Shown: piece by piece, positions 46,480-60,170 of the stretch | How the letters are laid out: each line of letters begins with the position of its first letter | Position numbering within the stretch: the first letter of the stretch is position 1 | Source: Paramarasmius palmivorus | Taxonomy: Eukaryota; Basidiomycota; Agaricomycetes; Agaricales; Marasmiaceae | Assembly (NCBI GenBank): GCA_037176845.1 | Contig: JAYKXP010000136.1 | Location: 57,955 to 121,954, forward strand | DNA length: 64,000 nt | Direction of reading: 5' to 3' | Notes under the pieces: generated by a model | The model's input: the letters and a program-made list of their open reading frames with translations, nothing else | Told to the model about the DNA's origin: nothing | Database searches by the model: none | Translations under genes and position numbers: made by a program

Positions 46480-48400
46480 AGGCGGAAGAGTATTTGCCGG
46501 CGGCACTTCTCTTCTCAAAACAATCATGTCGTTTCGCAGTCCTATAGTGGTACGTTCCAGTCTTTTCTGTGTGCTCCCTTGGTATCTAACACACCTTTGA
46601 ATAGATCAACTCCAAGGTTGAACCAGTCAAGGAATGACACGATTATCTTGATTTTGGTATGTACACTGATCTCAACCTACAGTTTTCACCGGGGCTCATT
46701 GAACTACTATGTATGTACTACAGCCTAATTCCCATCTCTCATGGAATACGCCGCGCAGCCTCCCTTGTGCTTCAAGTATACCCCATCGCCGCCTCCGGAA
46801 ATCGTCGGCCTCAATCCAAAGCCAACGCACTCTCGTCAACCCAGACCTGTTCGAACCACTCCCTTTTCAATTGGCCTTTCTTACCAAGTCGCAAAAAAAA
46901 AACTCCTGCTAGATCTTGCTGTGATGATAGGTTACTTGGACACGGGCATGGTAGAAACGATTTGGAGTTGAGATTGTTGGTTCTACAACGTCCGGGGTAA
47001 GCACTTGTTATTCTTTACTTGTCCAGCGTGATTTACTTACATCCACTGTCTGCAGCGGTATCTTCCAGAGTCTTAGCTCGATGCTTTCAGCCAAACCGAT
47101 GGACTCAGAGCTTCTTCCACCTCATCATTGATTCAATACCTCTTACCCAGTCAGTTCAAGGATATCTGCGACCAGTTTCGCCCATATCTTCCTCATCCTG
47201 TGCTCCAAATTCTTACCTGATATCAATATCCCAATCATTCCTGGGTTCGGAATCACAGCGGTCGCTCTATCGATACTACTATGGAGGCGATGTCTCTGGT
47301 TCATGGAAAGGGAATGTCACCAAACCACTACTCGTCGAGGAGAGATTGAACCGCGGGTGCTAGGTGCTGGATTTCTGGTTTTGGTGTTGGCGTTCGCATG
47401 GACGAGAGGCATGCAACCTCTACGGCTGCGAATACGCAGATCTGTAGAGTTGGCAGTGTTGTCGGTCCCGTTTCCTCGCGGCTATTGTCGACCTTTGGAT
47501 GGTTGATCTCTCGATGGGCCTCGAGGATCCAATTACGAGGTTAGTATGTTCGAGCGTTCTCGGTTTCTTTTGCTGATAGTTATGTCTAGCGCAACGTGAT
47601 ACATTTCTCGACGAATGTGTACTCATTTGAATGGGTAACGGGAAGAGCTTTCGAGGGCGTGAAGATGTAGGCATTGGTATCTTTTACTCTGCTCTTCAGC
47701 TACTGACGCCTCTGGTTACTCTAGACTAAGATGGTATATAGCCGTCGGTCCCGACTTTCGTTGGCGCGAAAAATGCATCCAGTTGCTGGTTAGCCTGAGA
47801 GCCAACTCAAGGGAAGTTATCTAAAGATCACATATGTGTCAACGCGAATGCCTTGGGTAAGTGGCTTAGCCTCGTTTCGTGGTGAATATCCCCAGACTAA
47901 ACCGTCTTCACGCGTTTCCAGCTTCGGTAAGAACGAGGCACCGAAGACTTTACGTCATTCAGGAGATGCGAAGAACATCTTAGGACGTGTAGATTCCAGG
48001 ACAACGTCTCTGCATAGCTCAACACCAGGAACGGTCATGGAACAACATCGTACCCTGCAAGTTGCTTCTGCCATCTACCCCCTTTTACACGTCTTCAGTG
48101 CCCGTTGGAGGTGGAATACATCCCTGGTATATCTTCCTCTGGCTCCGTGTTTTACCCAGAAGCTGCGAAGGATATGTGTGCAGGAGTGATTCACGTAGTG
48201 TTCCGATGCGACTCGGACTCGCAGAAGAATTAGATTGCTCTCTATCTACTGGTGAGTATCTCTATGTTCATTTTCTCATCTCAGCATTGCTAACGTTGAA
48301 CGATTCCACAGTAATCACATTGCATACTTATCTCAACTCGAAAGCTTTGCGCTTCCGAAAGATACGCACGCCGCCTATCCCTGATGCCGGATAATGAACG
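46480..48400 (+). pseudogene. Further family P-like copy
   Basis: It starts head-to-head with the Q copy above through the landmark CRRHFSSQNNHVVS-type sequence at about 46,500. Later pieces such as STPFYTSSVPVGGGIHPWYI near 48,070-48,130 have short-range similarity to the other P copies. Frames are broken. I do not recognise a domain. Confidence 0.3.
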
Positions 48401-50160
48401 TCGAATACGTCTGTCAATGGAGAAAAATATCTACACACCCGCCGCTCATCTTCACCTCAAATTCCACATCCCAGCTCTGACTGGGTCGTTCTCGTTTGTT
48501 GGGTTCGGGCTAGACGCGAAGAAAGCCTAGGCTTTGATGGCTTGTCGTACTGGTCGTCTTTGGTTGCTGCTGGGACTCGGGATGGAAGGTTGCTGATGCG
48601 GATGCGCTGGGTTGGAGCGAAGGAGCGTGTGCGTACGGGAGATGTCTAGTGAGAAAGAAGGGGAAGCGACCAGCGACCGAGCCGTGACGCCGCTGGTTTT
48701 GCCCACCAGCGATTTCAGTTGATGATGAACCTTGACGTTGGTTCTAGGGCGATATATTTGTGCATGAGTATGACATGTACACTTGGATTCGTACGTTCTA
48801 TATACACTTGGGCCTTTCGCTGTCTGACTTACGGGCTCTTTGCAGTTCGTTGGTGGATGTTCGCTGTCCACTACTTTTTCGATGTGTCGTACCTACGGCG
48901 GCAACGAAAACTTCATAGAGTCTCGGCTTTGAGCTCTTAGTCAAATCGGTAAAGCTCAGGAATAACTGTTTCATTCCCCATGCTGCTATTCCGCTACTCC
49001 ACCCATACCTCCTCGACATACAACAGGCGGCGATACCTTGCCTTTACCTGCCTCGCGAGTTGCAATCAATCCTTCCTCACCTCATTGTCCAACTCCATGT
49101 CTCTATGTTCGGGTTCTACACTATCCTAGTGACCTAGGTGGCATGAAGGTTTGCTGGTCGAAGTACCAAGTCGGAATTCACGAACCTGAGAACTTTCTAG
49201 TTTTCGTGTCAGATGCTGGTTAGCTCTTGACTCGTAGCTATAGACCTCGTCATTCCTCAGCCGTTGAACATCGAATCGTCGACAAGCATCACCGAGATGT
49301 CGTCTGGACAGGACAGCAGCTTTTACCTAGGTCCCAGCACGCCTACAATCTAGCAAAATGACAACAATCTCCTTCACCTCCTTTGTGGTATCGTGTTCAG
49401 TCTTTTGAGGACGGCGTATCGGGTGTAGGTGGTGAAGAGTATGCTGAAGGTTAGAAAGAACCTCTAGGATGGCGTCGAACTTCGTAGCTGGTAGCGATTC
49501 GTTGATGTTAGCGAGTCGATATCCTTGCTGGTATGTCTTGAATCTACACATACTTATCGCTTCGCCTCGCTGATACTTATGTTTAGAACTAGGTTACTCT
49601 CTGATTCAATGGGGCGCCGTACCTATCAATGAATGTGTTGATGGTTCGAGCTCCAGGGCTTGGCCACGAGGCTAAGCAGAGATGAATGTCCACAAGAAGA
49701 GCTGAAGATGTGCAAGCTTTCAACACGGTTACTGGTACGCCTGTTCCTTTCCTTACAGCTCTTTCCTCACTGATATCTCGCTGTCCCGACTAGCGCGGCC
49801 CCAAATATCAAGGGTTGGATCGGAAGGTTAAGGCGAGCATAGCTGAGTTTGTTAACTGGGAGATACGTGCGCAAATGCTGATAGAGTACGAGCTATGGCA
49901 CTCAACCAGGTGGTGTAGCGACGCAGCAATGAGTGGTAGGATGACTTGAAGCCGGAGCGTTGATCATGAACATTCTTCGTAGCTCGAAGGAATCGCACTC
50001 GAGGATCTAGTAGCAGTAAAACAAGTCTGTATTGTAGCTGCTAGTGTGAATGACAGGGATTTCGAGTACTATCCGCGAAGGATTCAATACTCAAGCTCAT
50101 GGTTATCTCGTAGAACGTACCTTTGCCTAGTATTGTATGGCCTTCACAGAGAACCTCTCA
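48400..50160. other. No recognisable gene
   Basis: Only short frames are present on both strands. About 50,100-50,160 matches the left arm near 24.8 kb. The remainder has no clear left-arm partner, so it may be extra sequence in the right arm. Confidence 0.3.
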
Positions 50161-50399
50161 ATCTAGCTCAATATCGTTGGAACTTTAGGCCGTAAGCCTC
50201 GAGCGTATTCAACGGCGGCGGTTGCGGTAGAGACGAAGCAACTGGTTATAGGTGTGGGTTTGAGCGCTGAACTTGAGATTTGAAAAGTCGGGCTTCTTGA
50301 ACGTATCTCAGAAATCAAACGGTGTACAGTTAGTGGTTGAACGTACCTTATAAGCTCGCAGAGAGAAACGCGCTTTGAACGACATGATTGTTTTTGAGA

Positions 50400-51300
50400 A
50401 ATAAGAGAGTCAAGTGCCGCCGGCAAACACTCTTCCGCCTTTACCACCACCACCACCACCTTTCTCGGATTTCTATTGCTCCTCAAAGAAACCCAATTCA
50501 ACATACATACTCGTTTTCTATATGACGACAGGTACGTCTCTCACCCTACATTCCTGGAAGCGCTCTCAACTTATCTTAGGCCAAAATCACGGGTCTTACC
50601 TTCGACGTCAATAATCCGACTTCTTTTGTTGCTCAGAGTACTAGTAGGGACTTTACTACTGGTAGTATGACTACGAAAAGGCGCGTATCTATCCCTCCAA
50701 TACACTTTCTCACTCATATGGCCTCAACTCCGTCTAGGGATTGGTCTCGAAGTTCAACACGCCCTTCCATGCCTAGTTCGGAGCTACAACCAACAAAACC
50801 TACGCGCACACTGCCGTAGCTTCAGTTCTATCGTGCCTCCTGCCTACTATACCCCTCCTATCCTGCTTCTAACCCCAATCTACTCTCGTCAGAACAATTG
50901 TCACGGAATCGATGAATCTCCGCACGCGCCTGACCGACACTGACACCCCAAATCTACAACCCGAGGCTTCAATAATCTGGATCTGGGTTCATTGTCACTC
51001 AAGCTCAACAGTTGACGGAGATTAGATGCGTAATTGGCTCTATCAGCCGGGACATGGGGCTTGAACAAGGTGAGCACCGTCTTTCCATGTTCACGACTTC
51101 TACTCACTCTATATTGTACCCTAAATCCCAGCACATCTCAAACCTGAAGTAGGAACACACTCCGCCGCGTTCTCCCGTCCCCATGATTACCAGCTGCCCC
51201 GCAACTTTCTGCACCTTGAAGAGGCAGAGATCTTGGCGCGAATGCATAGGCTATTCTGGGGGCATCAGGTAGCCGCGATCCGAGTGCTGTATTAACGTTC
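50400..51300 (+). pseudogene. Family Q copy 2, right arm
   Basis: This is the inverted partner of the copy at 10.6-11.45 kb. It shows the GTACGTCTC donor near 50,530, the piece PNLQPEASIIWIWVHCHSSS near 50,950, YQPGHGA near 51,045, and a dispersed end at about 51,290. A TAG stop follows the WVHCHSSS segment, so the copy is broken. Confidence 0.42.
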
Positions 51301-51609
51301 GATAGGGTCGTCAGTTCAGATGGGCGTCGAGTTGGTCGGTTGAGGGTTGAGATTAAGGTGCAATAGATCTCCGGAGGAAGGGGTCAAAGCGCAGTGCGTA
51401 TTGGTATGTATGTACTAGAGAGACTGATTTTGTTGCAGAGCAAAGTGGAAACCTCGCACCCCAAGGCACAGATGTACCTTTACCGAGTTCTTTCCGTTTT
51501 GGGAAGGACCCTTACTGGATATGGACATCCACAAAGCAACTTGAATAAACACGACATTGATATCACCTACACACTTTACAACACATTGGGAGCATAGGTT
51601 GCGCCATAG

Positions 51610-53409
51610 TCAAAGTGTCGCCATTGATTTGAACTTGTATACCGAATCCAACAGTGTGTTATTAGGTAGCGCTACTTTAGTCCGAAGGTCAACGACGAAG
51701 ATGTATCGCGTGTACATGCATAGAAGATACGTGTCGTTGAACGGGATAGCATGAAAGTATAGATATGGGGTATCATCATGTCTGTCCACCTGTATACGCG
51801 CTCCTATCCAAAAGCGATCGCGAAAAAGACAATCCCCAATTCCGGGGTCCATGTGATACCTGGAAGGTGGCGAGTGTCTTCAAGAACGGTGGTGGGCAGT
51901 CATCCTGTCGCCAGACATTCTGGGTGACTAGGTTGACGACTGCTGTACACAAGGCGATATCAATATTAGTCGAGAGCAGGAAAAGGGAAAAGTACATACC
52001 CGCCCAGGCTTGCTACATGACCCATTATCCGCCGCTTTTTTCTCGTTCGTGTCTGACTAAGCGCGTCCCCTCCCATCCCTTCCAAGGTACCGTATTTGGG
52101 CCTAGGAGGCGTTCAATGAATACCCCCACGGCGTACAATGCCGAGAACTTGGCCCAAACGACTAAACGGCCTCATCTCGTTGGACAGGTCTCACGAGCGA
52201 AGAAAGGAAGGAGCCAGAACTCGAGTGAAGGTGGAGCTGGGGGTGTAGATAAGGGGAGCCGAAGAAGTGGAAATGGAAGCTTCGTGGAGCTCAGGCAGCT
52301 CGGAAAGCTCAGAACCCGGGCTTGGGGTATGAATCTAGAAGACAGAGTTCTGAAGATTAGGGCTACGAGGGCGGAGTGCGGACGTTTGGATATCGAGGAG
52401 GAAGGATGTGCGGGTGTGGTTACGAGACGTTCTCCCCAAGCTTGCCAGCATGACCAAAAGGCTACGACGTCGATAGGACTTCAGCGAGATTTTCTTGCCG
52501 CTGTAGATCATCGAATGTCAGTAAGACGCGTCGAAAAAGTGGGGGATAGTGTCCACTTACCCAGCAGTGTCATACCAACAAGCCGACTCGAACATCGATT
52601 CTACCCTGCCCATTCTCGTCTCCACAAGTTTATCATCACCCTATGAACCACCATGAGCGCACTCGCGACTTGGTGAAAGGTATGGGACAAGACTCCTGGG
52701 CTGGACAAACGGAGCGGTCGGGATTGGTGCGTGGGTGTTGGGGGGAGTTCATGGGTGCGGTAGCAGGAGGAATTCAGGAGGAAGGAGGTTGAGAGTCTCG
52801 TGAAGACCTTCATCCTGCGGAGTCCGGAGAAGTTGGGACAGGAAAAATGTAGCATGAAGACCAGGATGCGGGCTAGAGTATAGGCGACCGGACGCGTTAC
52901 AATTGCGAGTATGAGGAAGAAACGGGATGTATATGACCGATATCGCGGAAGGAGGGAAGATACGGCCTAGTTGAGTTGATTGAAGTATTGTGGACGGGAG
53001 TGTAGCGATTTGGGCTTGGAGTGCTTGTGAATGGGGTCGAGGAGCGCGTTTGAGAACGTGAAAGGGGTTATCCATGGAAAAGAATGCATCTTTGAGGGTT
53101 TGGATGGCGTTTTTGGGCTTGAGAGAGGTTTAGACGGTGGTTTGGACTTCTAGTCGCCTTGGAGGAGCTATGAGCAACGGTGAAAAACGGTAAGACTAGC
53201 GAACATACCAAACTGATGATTGTGTCTTGGATTTGATTTTGCTGAATTACTAAACGGCGTATTAGATCCAAGAATAACACGCAAAAAACATTTGAACGCA
53301 CCTTCACAGGACGACATCGATGAACGCGTTGATGAACGCGTTGAACGAGGTGGTCGTTTTGAGGAAAGCCAAGCGCCGGCGACGAACGCGCTTGCACCTC
53401 GACCGCCAT
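51610..53409 (-). pseudogene. Family P copy 2, right arm
   Basis: This is the inverted partner of the copy at 8.6-9.85 kb. Pieces in order are HLVQRVHQRVHRC near 53,340, IQQNQIQDTIISL near 53,230, MDNPFHVLKRAPRPHSQALQ near 53,070, LFLLSTNIDIALCTAVVN near 51,980, NVWRQDDCPPPFLKTLATFQ near 51,910 and DTPYLYFHAIPFNDTYLL near 51,770. It has the better preserved C-terminal end (TKVALPNNTLLDSVYKFKSM). The antisense frame 51,765-52,646 is a shadow of this copy. Confidence 0.42.
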
Positions 53410-53499
53410 GACCCTTTTCTACCCAACGCTTCCGACTCTGAGGGCTCTGATTCGGCCGTATACGCACTCTCAGATGTAGCAGGTACGTATCTTTTTTCT

Positions 53500-54620
53500 A
53501 CATCCCTTGCAGCACGCTCAGCCTATCTCGCAGGCAAACTACACCTTATCATGCCTCCGACTACCAGCTTCTTTTTGTGCTCAAAGCGGGGACTTCGCTA
53601 GGTGAAAAAATGGTGCGTTTTTTACCCTTCAGCTCGTTTCCGCTCTCATAGCCTCCACAGCGCCTAGTATTTGACCTCAAAGCGGCCTTCCATCTCGAAA
53701 CCACCTTATAACCAACACCCTTGCGCGCACTCTTGTAGCTCCAAATTACCCTACAGGCTATTTCTGAAGTTGTGTGCGAGGGTCTTATCGATGTAAAGAT
53801 GGAGGATAGTGACCGATTCAAATATTATACTGCGAAGACCAAAGGTATACTCTTTGACCTGTTCCCTCTATCAACCAATCTTACCATCCTTTATTACAAG
53901 ATTTGGAGCGACCGAGGAGAAGTGTTCCGGACCTTGATTTATTCAGTCGCTCATATTAGTGTGCCAGTGCAACCAACAGTCCAGATGTTCCCAAAACAGA
54001 ATACCATGTTACCATTTGGTATCGTACGCCTCATAGGCTTCAGCGTACCTCAGCACTTGAAGCTGGGGTCACGTCAAATACAGATACGCAACCTTTTTGC
54101 TCGGTGCTCTCCCGTCAGGTCAAACTCCCGAATTCCAAGCGTCCCAAAATCCCAGTCCATGGGTTAGCGCATTCGCCTGCTCTGGAAGAATTCATGGTGC
54201 TTCTGAGCTAGGACCTGCACGCGAGCCCATTCTACTAGCTCAGAGGTGAACACGAACATGACTTTTTGTTTCGAAGGTGAATAATGCTTCCCCATCTTTT
54301 TATCACCCGTATTCGCTAACTACGCACTCTAGATCCCAAACACGAACCAGGATCCATTCAGCCTAAGGCTAGGTAAATCCCAACGCGCTCCGGGGTACAG
54401 GACGAAAAGAGTCAAGCTACCGTACCTCCCGGTGCTCTTGCTAGTACCCACATAGATCGTCATGGAGCCTAGCTCTGCTCTCGTATCGATCATTCGATCT
54501 CTACGCGCGCGCAGCAGACACCAACACGCCCAATCTATACCGATGCTTTGGTGGTCTGGATTTCGGTTTCTTGTTGTTCAAGGCTCAGCGTTGTACGGAG
54601 AGTGGACCCCCTAGTTGATT
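53500..54620 (+). pseudogene. Degenerate Q-type segment, partner of 8.3-8.6 kb and 1-840
   Basis: It starts with MPPTTSFFLCSKRGLR near 53,550, matching the complement near 8,500-8,530. The uninterrupted sequence here crosses the site where the Plavaka element sits in the left arm, and it therefore acts as the empty site. No full reading frame remains. Confidence 0.4.
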
Positions 54621-57430
54621 TTGTCAGCTAGGCCATAGGCGTGGGCTTGAACTTTGGTACTGAAGGTAAAAACTTGTCTCCCAAATTCATGATGTAGTAT
54701 TGATTCATTCTACACCCGTAGATCCCAAAGCTTTACATCCCCAAACCTGAAGAAGCACACGAGCATGAACACGAACATATTCCGTCCCTTCTGTAGTGAA
54801 TGTTCGCCTCGCACTCTTGCAACTCAACGATACCTTATACCCCAGCGAGCTTCTACAACCCAACATCGAATCTACTCCCGTTCTCGAACCAGCGCTTTGA
54901 TCATCTACTCGCCTCAAGATTCAAATCCGGGATCGACATTAGCTCTAGACGTCGCCGAGTCATGAAGTTTCAGCGCAGACCACCTCCTAACGTTGGATGC
55001 CCCGGCGAATTGGGGGTATTGGAAAGCTGAGTTTTCGGGACTATACCAAGGCACAGCGTTGGATTGGAACGTCAGTTGAGATAGACGTCGAGTGGTTCAG
55101 TTGCTAGAAGATCTTCAGGGAGCGGTCAGAGAATCTGGTAAGTAGTCTTGCAATCTACTAGCCGCTTGTTTCAATGTGCTGATTCTTCTCTACAGCAGTG
55201 GCATATATGGGGTGTACCAGAATTGTGTGTACGGTAGTATTAGCATGCTCGCACCCCATGCTTCCGAGACCTTTCCCAAAACGGAAGGACGATTACTGTA
55301 TTTGGAAATCATGAAACACGGCCATTATACGGAGATACCACGTTGCTGTATAAACAAGGACTACATGCTACATGGCGAGATATACGAGATATTGGGATGT
55401 TAAAGTCTCGTCACCGTGAATCTCTACCGGTGTGATTTCCGCCTGGGAAGAGAGTGGCGATCGTATGTTGGCTTCTTTCATCCTCCACCTTTCATCCTGG
55501 CTCACACCTCCCATCCCAGCATAGGACCAGGTTCTCATTTGCACCTTCAGCAATGGAATCTTCTTAGCCAACTCATGGCCAACACTTCCCTGTCCTCTTC
55601 CTCAACCTACTTCCCAACACAACCTCGACACCGCACTCCCAATCACCTCAACCTCAGTCGCCGCTGAACAGGATACACGGCTACACATACCTCCCAACTA
55701 TTCTCAGCAAAGCTTGAATCGTCCTTTTTCATTACCTCACCGTGTTCGGCTGCAGCTCTACTTCTGCACCTGATGCGTAGCCTGATTCCAGCTCTCAGAC
55801 CTTCGCCGAATCGGATCACTCCTCCTTCAACCATCATGCAGCATGCATCCGAATCCCTCGTATACATCGCCACATCTAGAAATCCGAGATCCAACAATAT
55901 CAACACACTCCGATAATCGCGTCACTCAGCTGCTCTCCTCACCTTTTGTGCGGTTGCGATGAATTGTTGGGTGATCGGTTCGGATACGAAGGCTGGAATG
56001 GTGGACACGACCCTTGGGAGATGAATTTGTTGGCTGTACTACCGTACAGCATGCCATAGGGCAAGTGATTTTCATCTTGCCTTTTCAGCATGTTTAACTG
56101 ATATTTATCTGTAGCGGGAACAAGAATCTTCTTCGTTCTTCCCATCATCATACCTCCCAATCGACTCAGTACTCCTCGCTCCAAGCTAGATACAAAACCG
56201 GCTGGTTCAGGCAACATGGACACGAACCGCGCACGAGCACCCTGACCAGCAGCCCTGCTCTTCTCCGTCCAACTCATTACCCAAAACCCAAACTCTTTCT
56301 TGAGTTTTGGAACGCTCGGTGGTCCATCATCAACGTCTCGGCTATAGAAAGACGGAATGTCATTCAGCCGGTCGGCGGATAAGTGACGGATGCTGGCTTT
56401 GTGTATCACAGTCAGAGTTGGTGCACAATGCTTATCAACAAACGAGTTGGCTGGTATGTTTTACTCGTCTGAACGCAGCATCTTTACCTGATATTCATTT
56501 TTAGCCCAATGAGATTCCGCATCCTCATTTGAGTTTTGGTTTTGGCTTTGAGCCTTCACTGGGGATGAAGTGAAGAAGATATGCAAGGGCTAGTCCGTCT
56601 GCATCTTCCACTATAGCTCTGCGGTTATCGATGTTTGCCTTAGCTGTTGATTCGGATCCAAGTGCCATGAATCCCAGACCGGAAGGTAGCGTCTCGAGGT
56701 AGAGACGAAGAACAATGCATGATCCGCGCCGTTTAGGGTTCAACGCCTACTTATACCGAATTCAACCAGAGGCAATCGTGCATCGTGATCAATCCATTGA
56801 GGAAGCGCGTCAAAATTGCTTCTCAGACTTTTCTTGTTGGCTGATCCTCGGAAACGAATAACCTGAGCATGTCTCGCTCAAAGTTTACAACGGGACGTTC
56901 GGTGAGTTTTTGTTATATCCTGAGTATCAGTAGCGCCGGCTCATGCTGTCGTTCTCTTAATAAAGATGTATCAGAACCCAGGCGGAAGAGCTTGGTATTT
57001 ACTTTGGCTCTATCTTGAGAGCCTGCCCTGCAAAAAAAAATTGGTATCTAGGGCTTCGCTACTCGAGACGACGACCCAGCTCCCCGTGCCCAAGACCCAA
57101 TGCCAAAATGGACAGGCTTGGTGAAGATGAGAGGTATGCATGGGTATGTTAGGCAGTCTGACTAACGTTCTTGTACTTAGCTTGCAGGTATGTGCAAAGA
57201 TACAGAAGATGACATTTCGTTTGTTGGGTACGACGAGAAGACGGACTGATCGATATAGGGGAAACTTCGTGTATTGCTCGAGACCTAGATGTTGTACATA
57301 TGGACTCGTGATGCTACCGTGCCCCAAACAGTTCAGAGCGCTGAAAAGAAAGTGAGGTCAGGTAGAGAAATCGAGAGATTTAAGGGAAGAACAAATCTTT
57401 GAATACGCCGTGTCGTTCGTGTTTTCCTCT
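54620..57430. other. Unassigned region with short open frames
   Basis: The longest frame is 56,409-55,939 (minus, 156 residues), which includes FGFWVMSWTEKSRAAGQGAR. No family is recognised and no partner in the window was found. Two GTATGTTTTAC-type donors near 56,455 hint at splicing, but the model is not supported. Confidence 0.3.
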
Positions 57431-57469
57431 GAGGGGTTGATCAGGCGTACTCCGAGGAATGTAAACACG

Positions 57470-59215
57470 TACCTATCCCAAACGTACATGGGAGGCTAGA
57501 TCCCTTTGAGGAAGGAGTTATGGTGGTCACCAGTCAACGCGTAAAGGCTTTGCCGCGGCGCTTGGCTTGCTCCCAAACCATCACCTCTTTCAACGCGTTC
57601 AGGTGCGTTCAACTATTTCCTACTCGAATTTTTCGTCCTCATACCTTCTAATAGCTCAGTAAAATCGACTTCAAGTACCACCCCAGGCGTTACAGGATTT
57701 TCTGCACTTTTGGTGTGTACGCTAGTCTGTCTACGGTTTTCATCGTTGCTCATTTCTCCTCCTACGCAAGCACGCGCCCAATTCAACATATACACCCCCC
57801 AAAATGTATTCCAGTGCATCTCCGACCCACTACCTCCCTTGTCCCTCCGCAAACACGCTTCCAGCTCATGAAAAGACATGGCATTGTCCACTACACCTAA
57901 CGCCAGCTTGGCCGCTTTTCGCACTCGGAATGAGCCCACATATCCTCCACAAACACTGGAGCAAGACCTCGCACTCCTTAGGAATCCGTATTCCGCTGGA
58001 ATGCAACCGCTCCACGACTTCCTCATCTCGCGCATCCTATCTGATCTTCCAACCCATTCCGCCTTCTCCCTGGGTCAACACGCTTCGCCTAATAACCTGA
58101 CCCAACCACGATCGGGTTTCTTATCGACGAGGAGCTAGCATCAAGACAAAAAAAAGACCGTTGATGAAGGGTACTAGTCTTACAGTAACGCCCAAGGTAT
58201 GTACCTTTTTTTTTTACTCTTTTTCTGCCCGTTTTGCTGACCTTTGCACCTTTACCTTCCAGTCAGATTGATGCACCCGAGTTTTTCGAGTCCTCCCCAG
58301 CCAAATAGTTCCTGCTTAATCGATACGGCACCCGAACAGAGTATCGGGGATGTCTAACTTCCTGAACTACAACCCAACTACCCTGTCCTCAATTCAGATC
58401 CCTCATTCTAATCACCTAGAGTGCACGAGGATTCTGTCGAGGTCGTTCTATCGAGAAAGATATGGGGGTGTAGCCGAGATCGAATCTCGTAGCTGCGTTT
58501 TACCCCCATATCCATCCACAACTCCGAAACTGGGTGTTATTTCTTTGAGTTTAGGGATGGGGACGTTGGCCATAGAGGTCCAGACGATGTGGGTGTGTGG
58601 GTGTGGGTATGGAGCTTAAGCTGGAGAGGTAGCGTGGGCGTACGTAGGAGTGAAGCTAGTGAAGACTTGGGCGTACACCCACACATACCTTGCACCGTGT
58701 ATAGGGACACCAGCTGCGGCATATGCCTCTCCAACTGGGGGTGTGGCGAGGAGTAAGGAGGTGTGGGTTCTGGATGAACCGCGCAGGCTCTGGCAGCCGG
58801 TTTTGCTTCGCGGCGATGGATGACGATGACCATCCCAGGACAGTGTCTTCTACGTTAGCAGCACCGGTATGTTGCTCATTATTCTGCTTGAGTGTTTCGC
58901 CGGCTGATTCTCATGTTCTTCGCAGGCTCGAAGTTCTGGGTGTCCTCGTCCCTTCAGTTACTGTCAGAATAACGATTTGGACGTGTGATGGCATTGGTAG
59001 AGCTTTATTTTCGCTCCCGGTTCTCAGCAGGACTAGTGGACAATCTATCTCGTATCCGGACTTCATGCTACATGTTCATTGGACTGCTGCGTCTCTTCTA
59101 TGTACATGCGGCACGTCTTCCCCGTCAATCCGGGACTACAACAGCTACACATAATAACACGTTGGACCAGGACATTCCTTTGGTACAGTTCGAGTCAACG
59201 ATATCCCTTTGATTG
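57470..59215 (+). pseudogene. Family P copy 4
   Basis: It is a direct repeat of 43.5-45.4 kb and an inverted repeat of 22.6-24.5 kb. Pieces include LSKIDFKYHPRRYRI near 57,655, the GTGTGTACGC donor near 57,714, LNYNPTTLSSIQIPHSN near 58,360 and the end TTATHNNTLDQDIPLVQFES near 59,150. Frame changes are frequent. Confidence 0.4.
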
Positions 59216-59269
59216 CGGCGAGACCCTTGATACCAATAGCTTGTAAAGTATGTAGTGAATGACAATGTC

Positions 59270-60170
59270 GTGTCGATGTCTATATGTGGTAAACATCCTT
59301 CCCTAAATGGAAGGAGGTCTTGAGGTGCCGACTTTCAACGTTGCTGCTTATAGAATAGCGTCAGCATCTCGGGAGCAACTAGCTCATAGATTGAGATGCT
59401 ACTTACAGTGGTCTTTGACCTCTTCTTCCGAGAATCTTTCGCAAAACCTCAAGCCCATCCCCTAACGTCCTAGCTGAACGTTGGTATACCCCCAAAACCC
59501 TGCATGCAATATAGGAGAATGACCGAGATCCCTACGTAGAACGTTTGTTAAGATGCGGGAATGGGTGGACATTCACCGCAAAGGGCGGGGTGTGTTTGTC
59601 TTCGTATCCGCGTAATCGTCCGGGCTTGAGATATGCTAAGTATAGTGGAGTGAGCAAAAGCATGCCTTGTGGGTGTATTGGTATCTACCTTGCTACGTCC
59701 TGCATGGACAGTGCTTCCAAAGCTGAGATTGAGTGGGATACGGGATGTGGGATACGGGATGTGGATTTGTGGTGCTGGTGCTGGTCGGGTGCGTGAAGAG
59801 ATTGGATCATCTCAGAGTCGATGATCCTTCCGGCAAGAGCGAGTTGGGCGCAGAGGCAGGGTATAATCAGTTAGGGGGATGGTGGGGCTGAAGCCAGGGG
59901 GTATGCGCGATGGTGTTAAAATAGCTGTAGCCGCGTGTTGAGTACGTTGAGTGCTCCGAAGTTATGTCCTAGGTAGGAGTAGAGGCCATTAGAGCGGGAT
60001 ATGAGTTGGAGCGTTTGAAGCGTACCTTTCATAGTCATCCAGCACACTCAGAGCAATGAAAAGGTCCGGAATGTCGACGTTGGAGGCATGACGCGTAGTT
60101 TTGCACTGAAATAGGTTGAGAGCCTTGCCAGGAACAGAGGAGGAAAGTCACGTACCTATTGCAACATTGG
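59270..60170 (-). pseudogene. Family Q copy 4
   Basis: It is a direct repeat of 45.47-46.35 kb, including ACATCCTTCCCTA and GGAAGGAG near 59,290. On the minus strand a GTACGTGACT donor lies near 60,160 and the exon for NYASCLQRRHSGPFHC near 60,090. A GTACGCTTC donor follows near 60,026. No full frame survives. Confidence 0.4.

Noticed and set aside
51765..52646. Longest single open frame of the right arm (293 residues, plus strand)
   Set aside because: It runs antisense to the family-P copy whose blocks match the left arm in order. It has no recognisable domain and its inverted partner region does not keep this frame.
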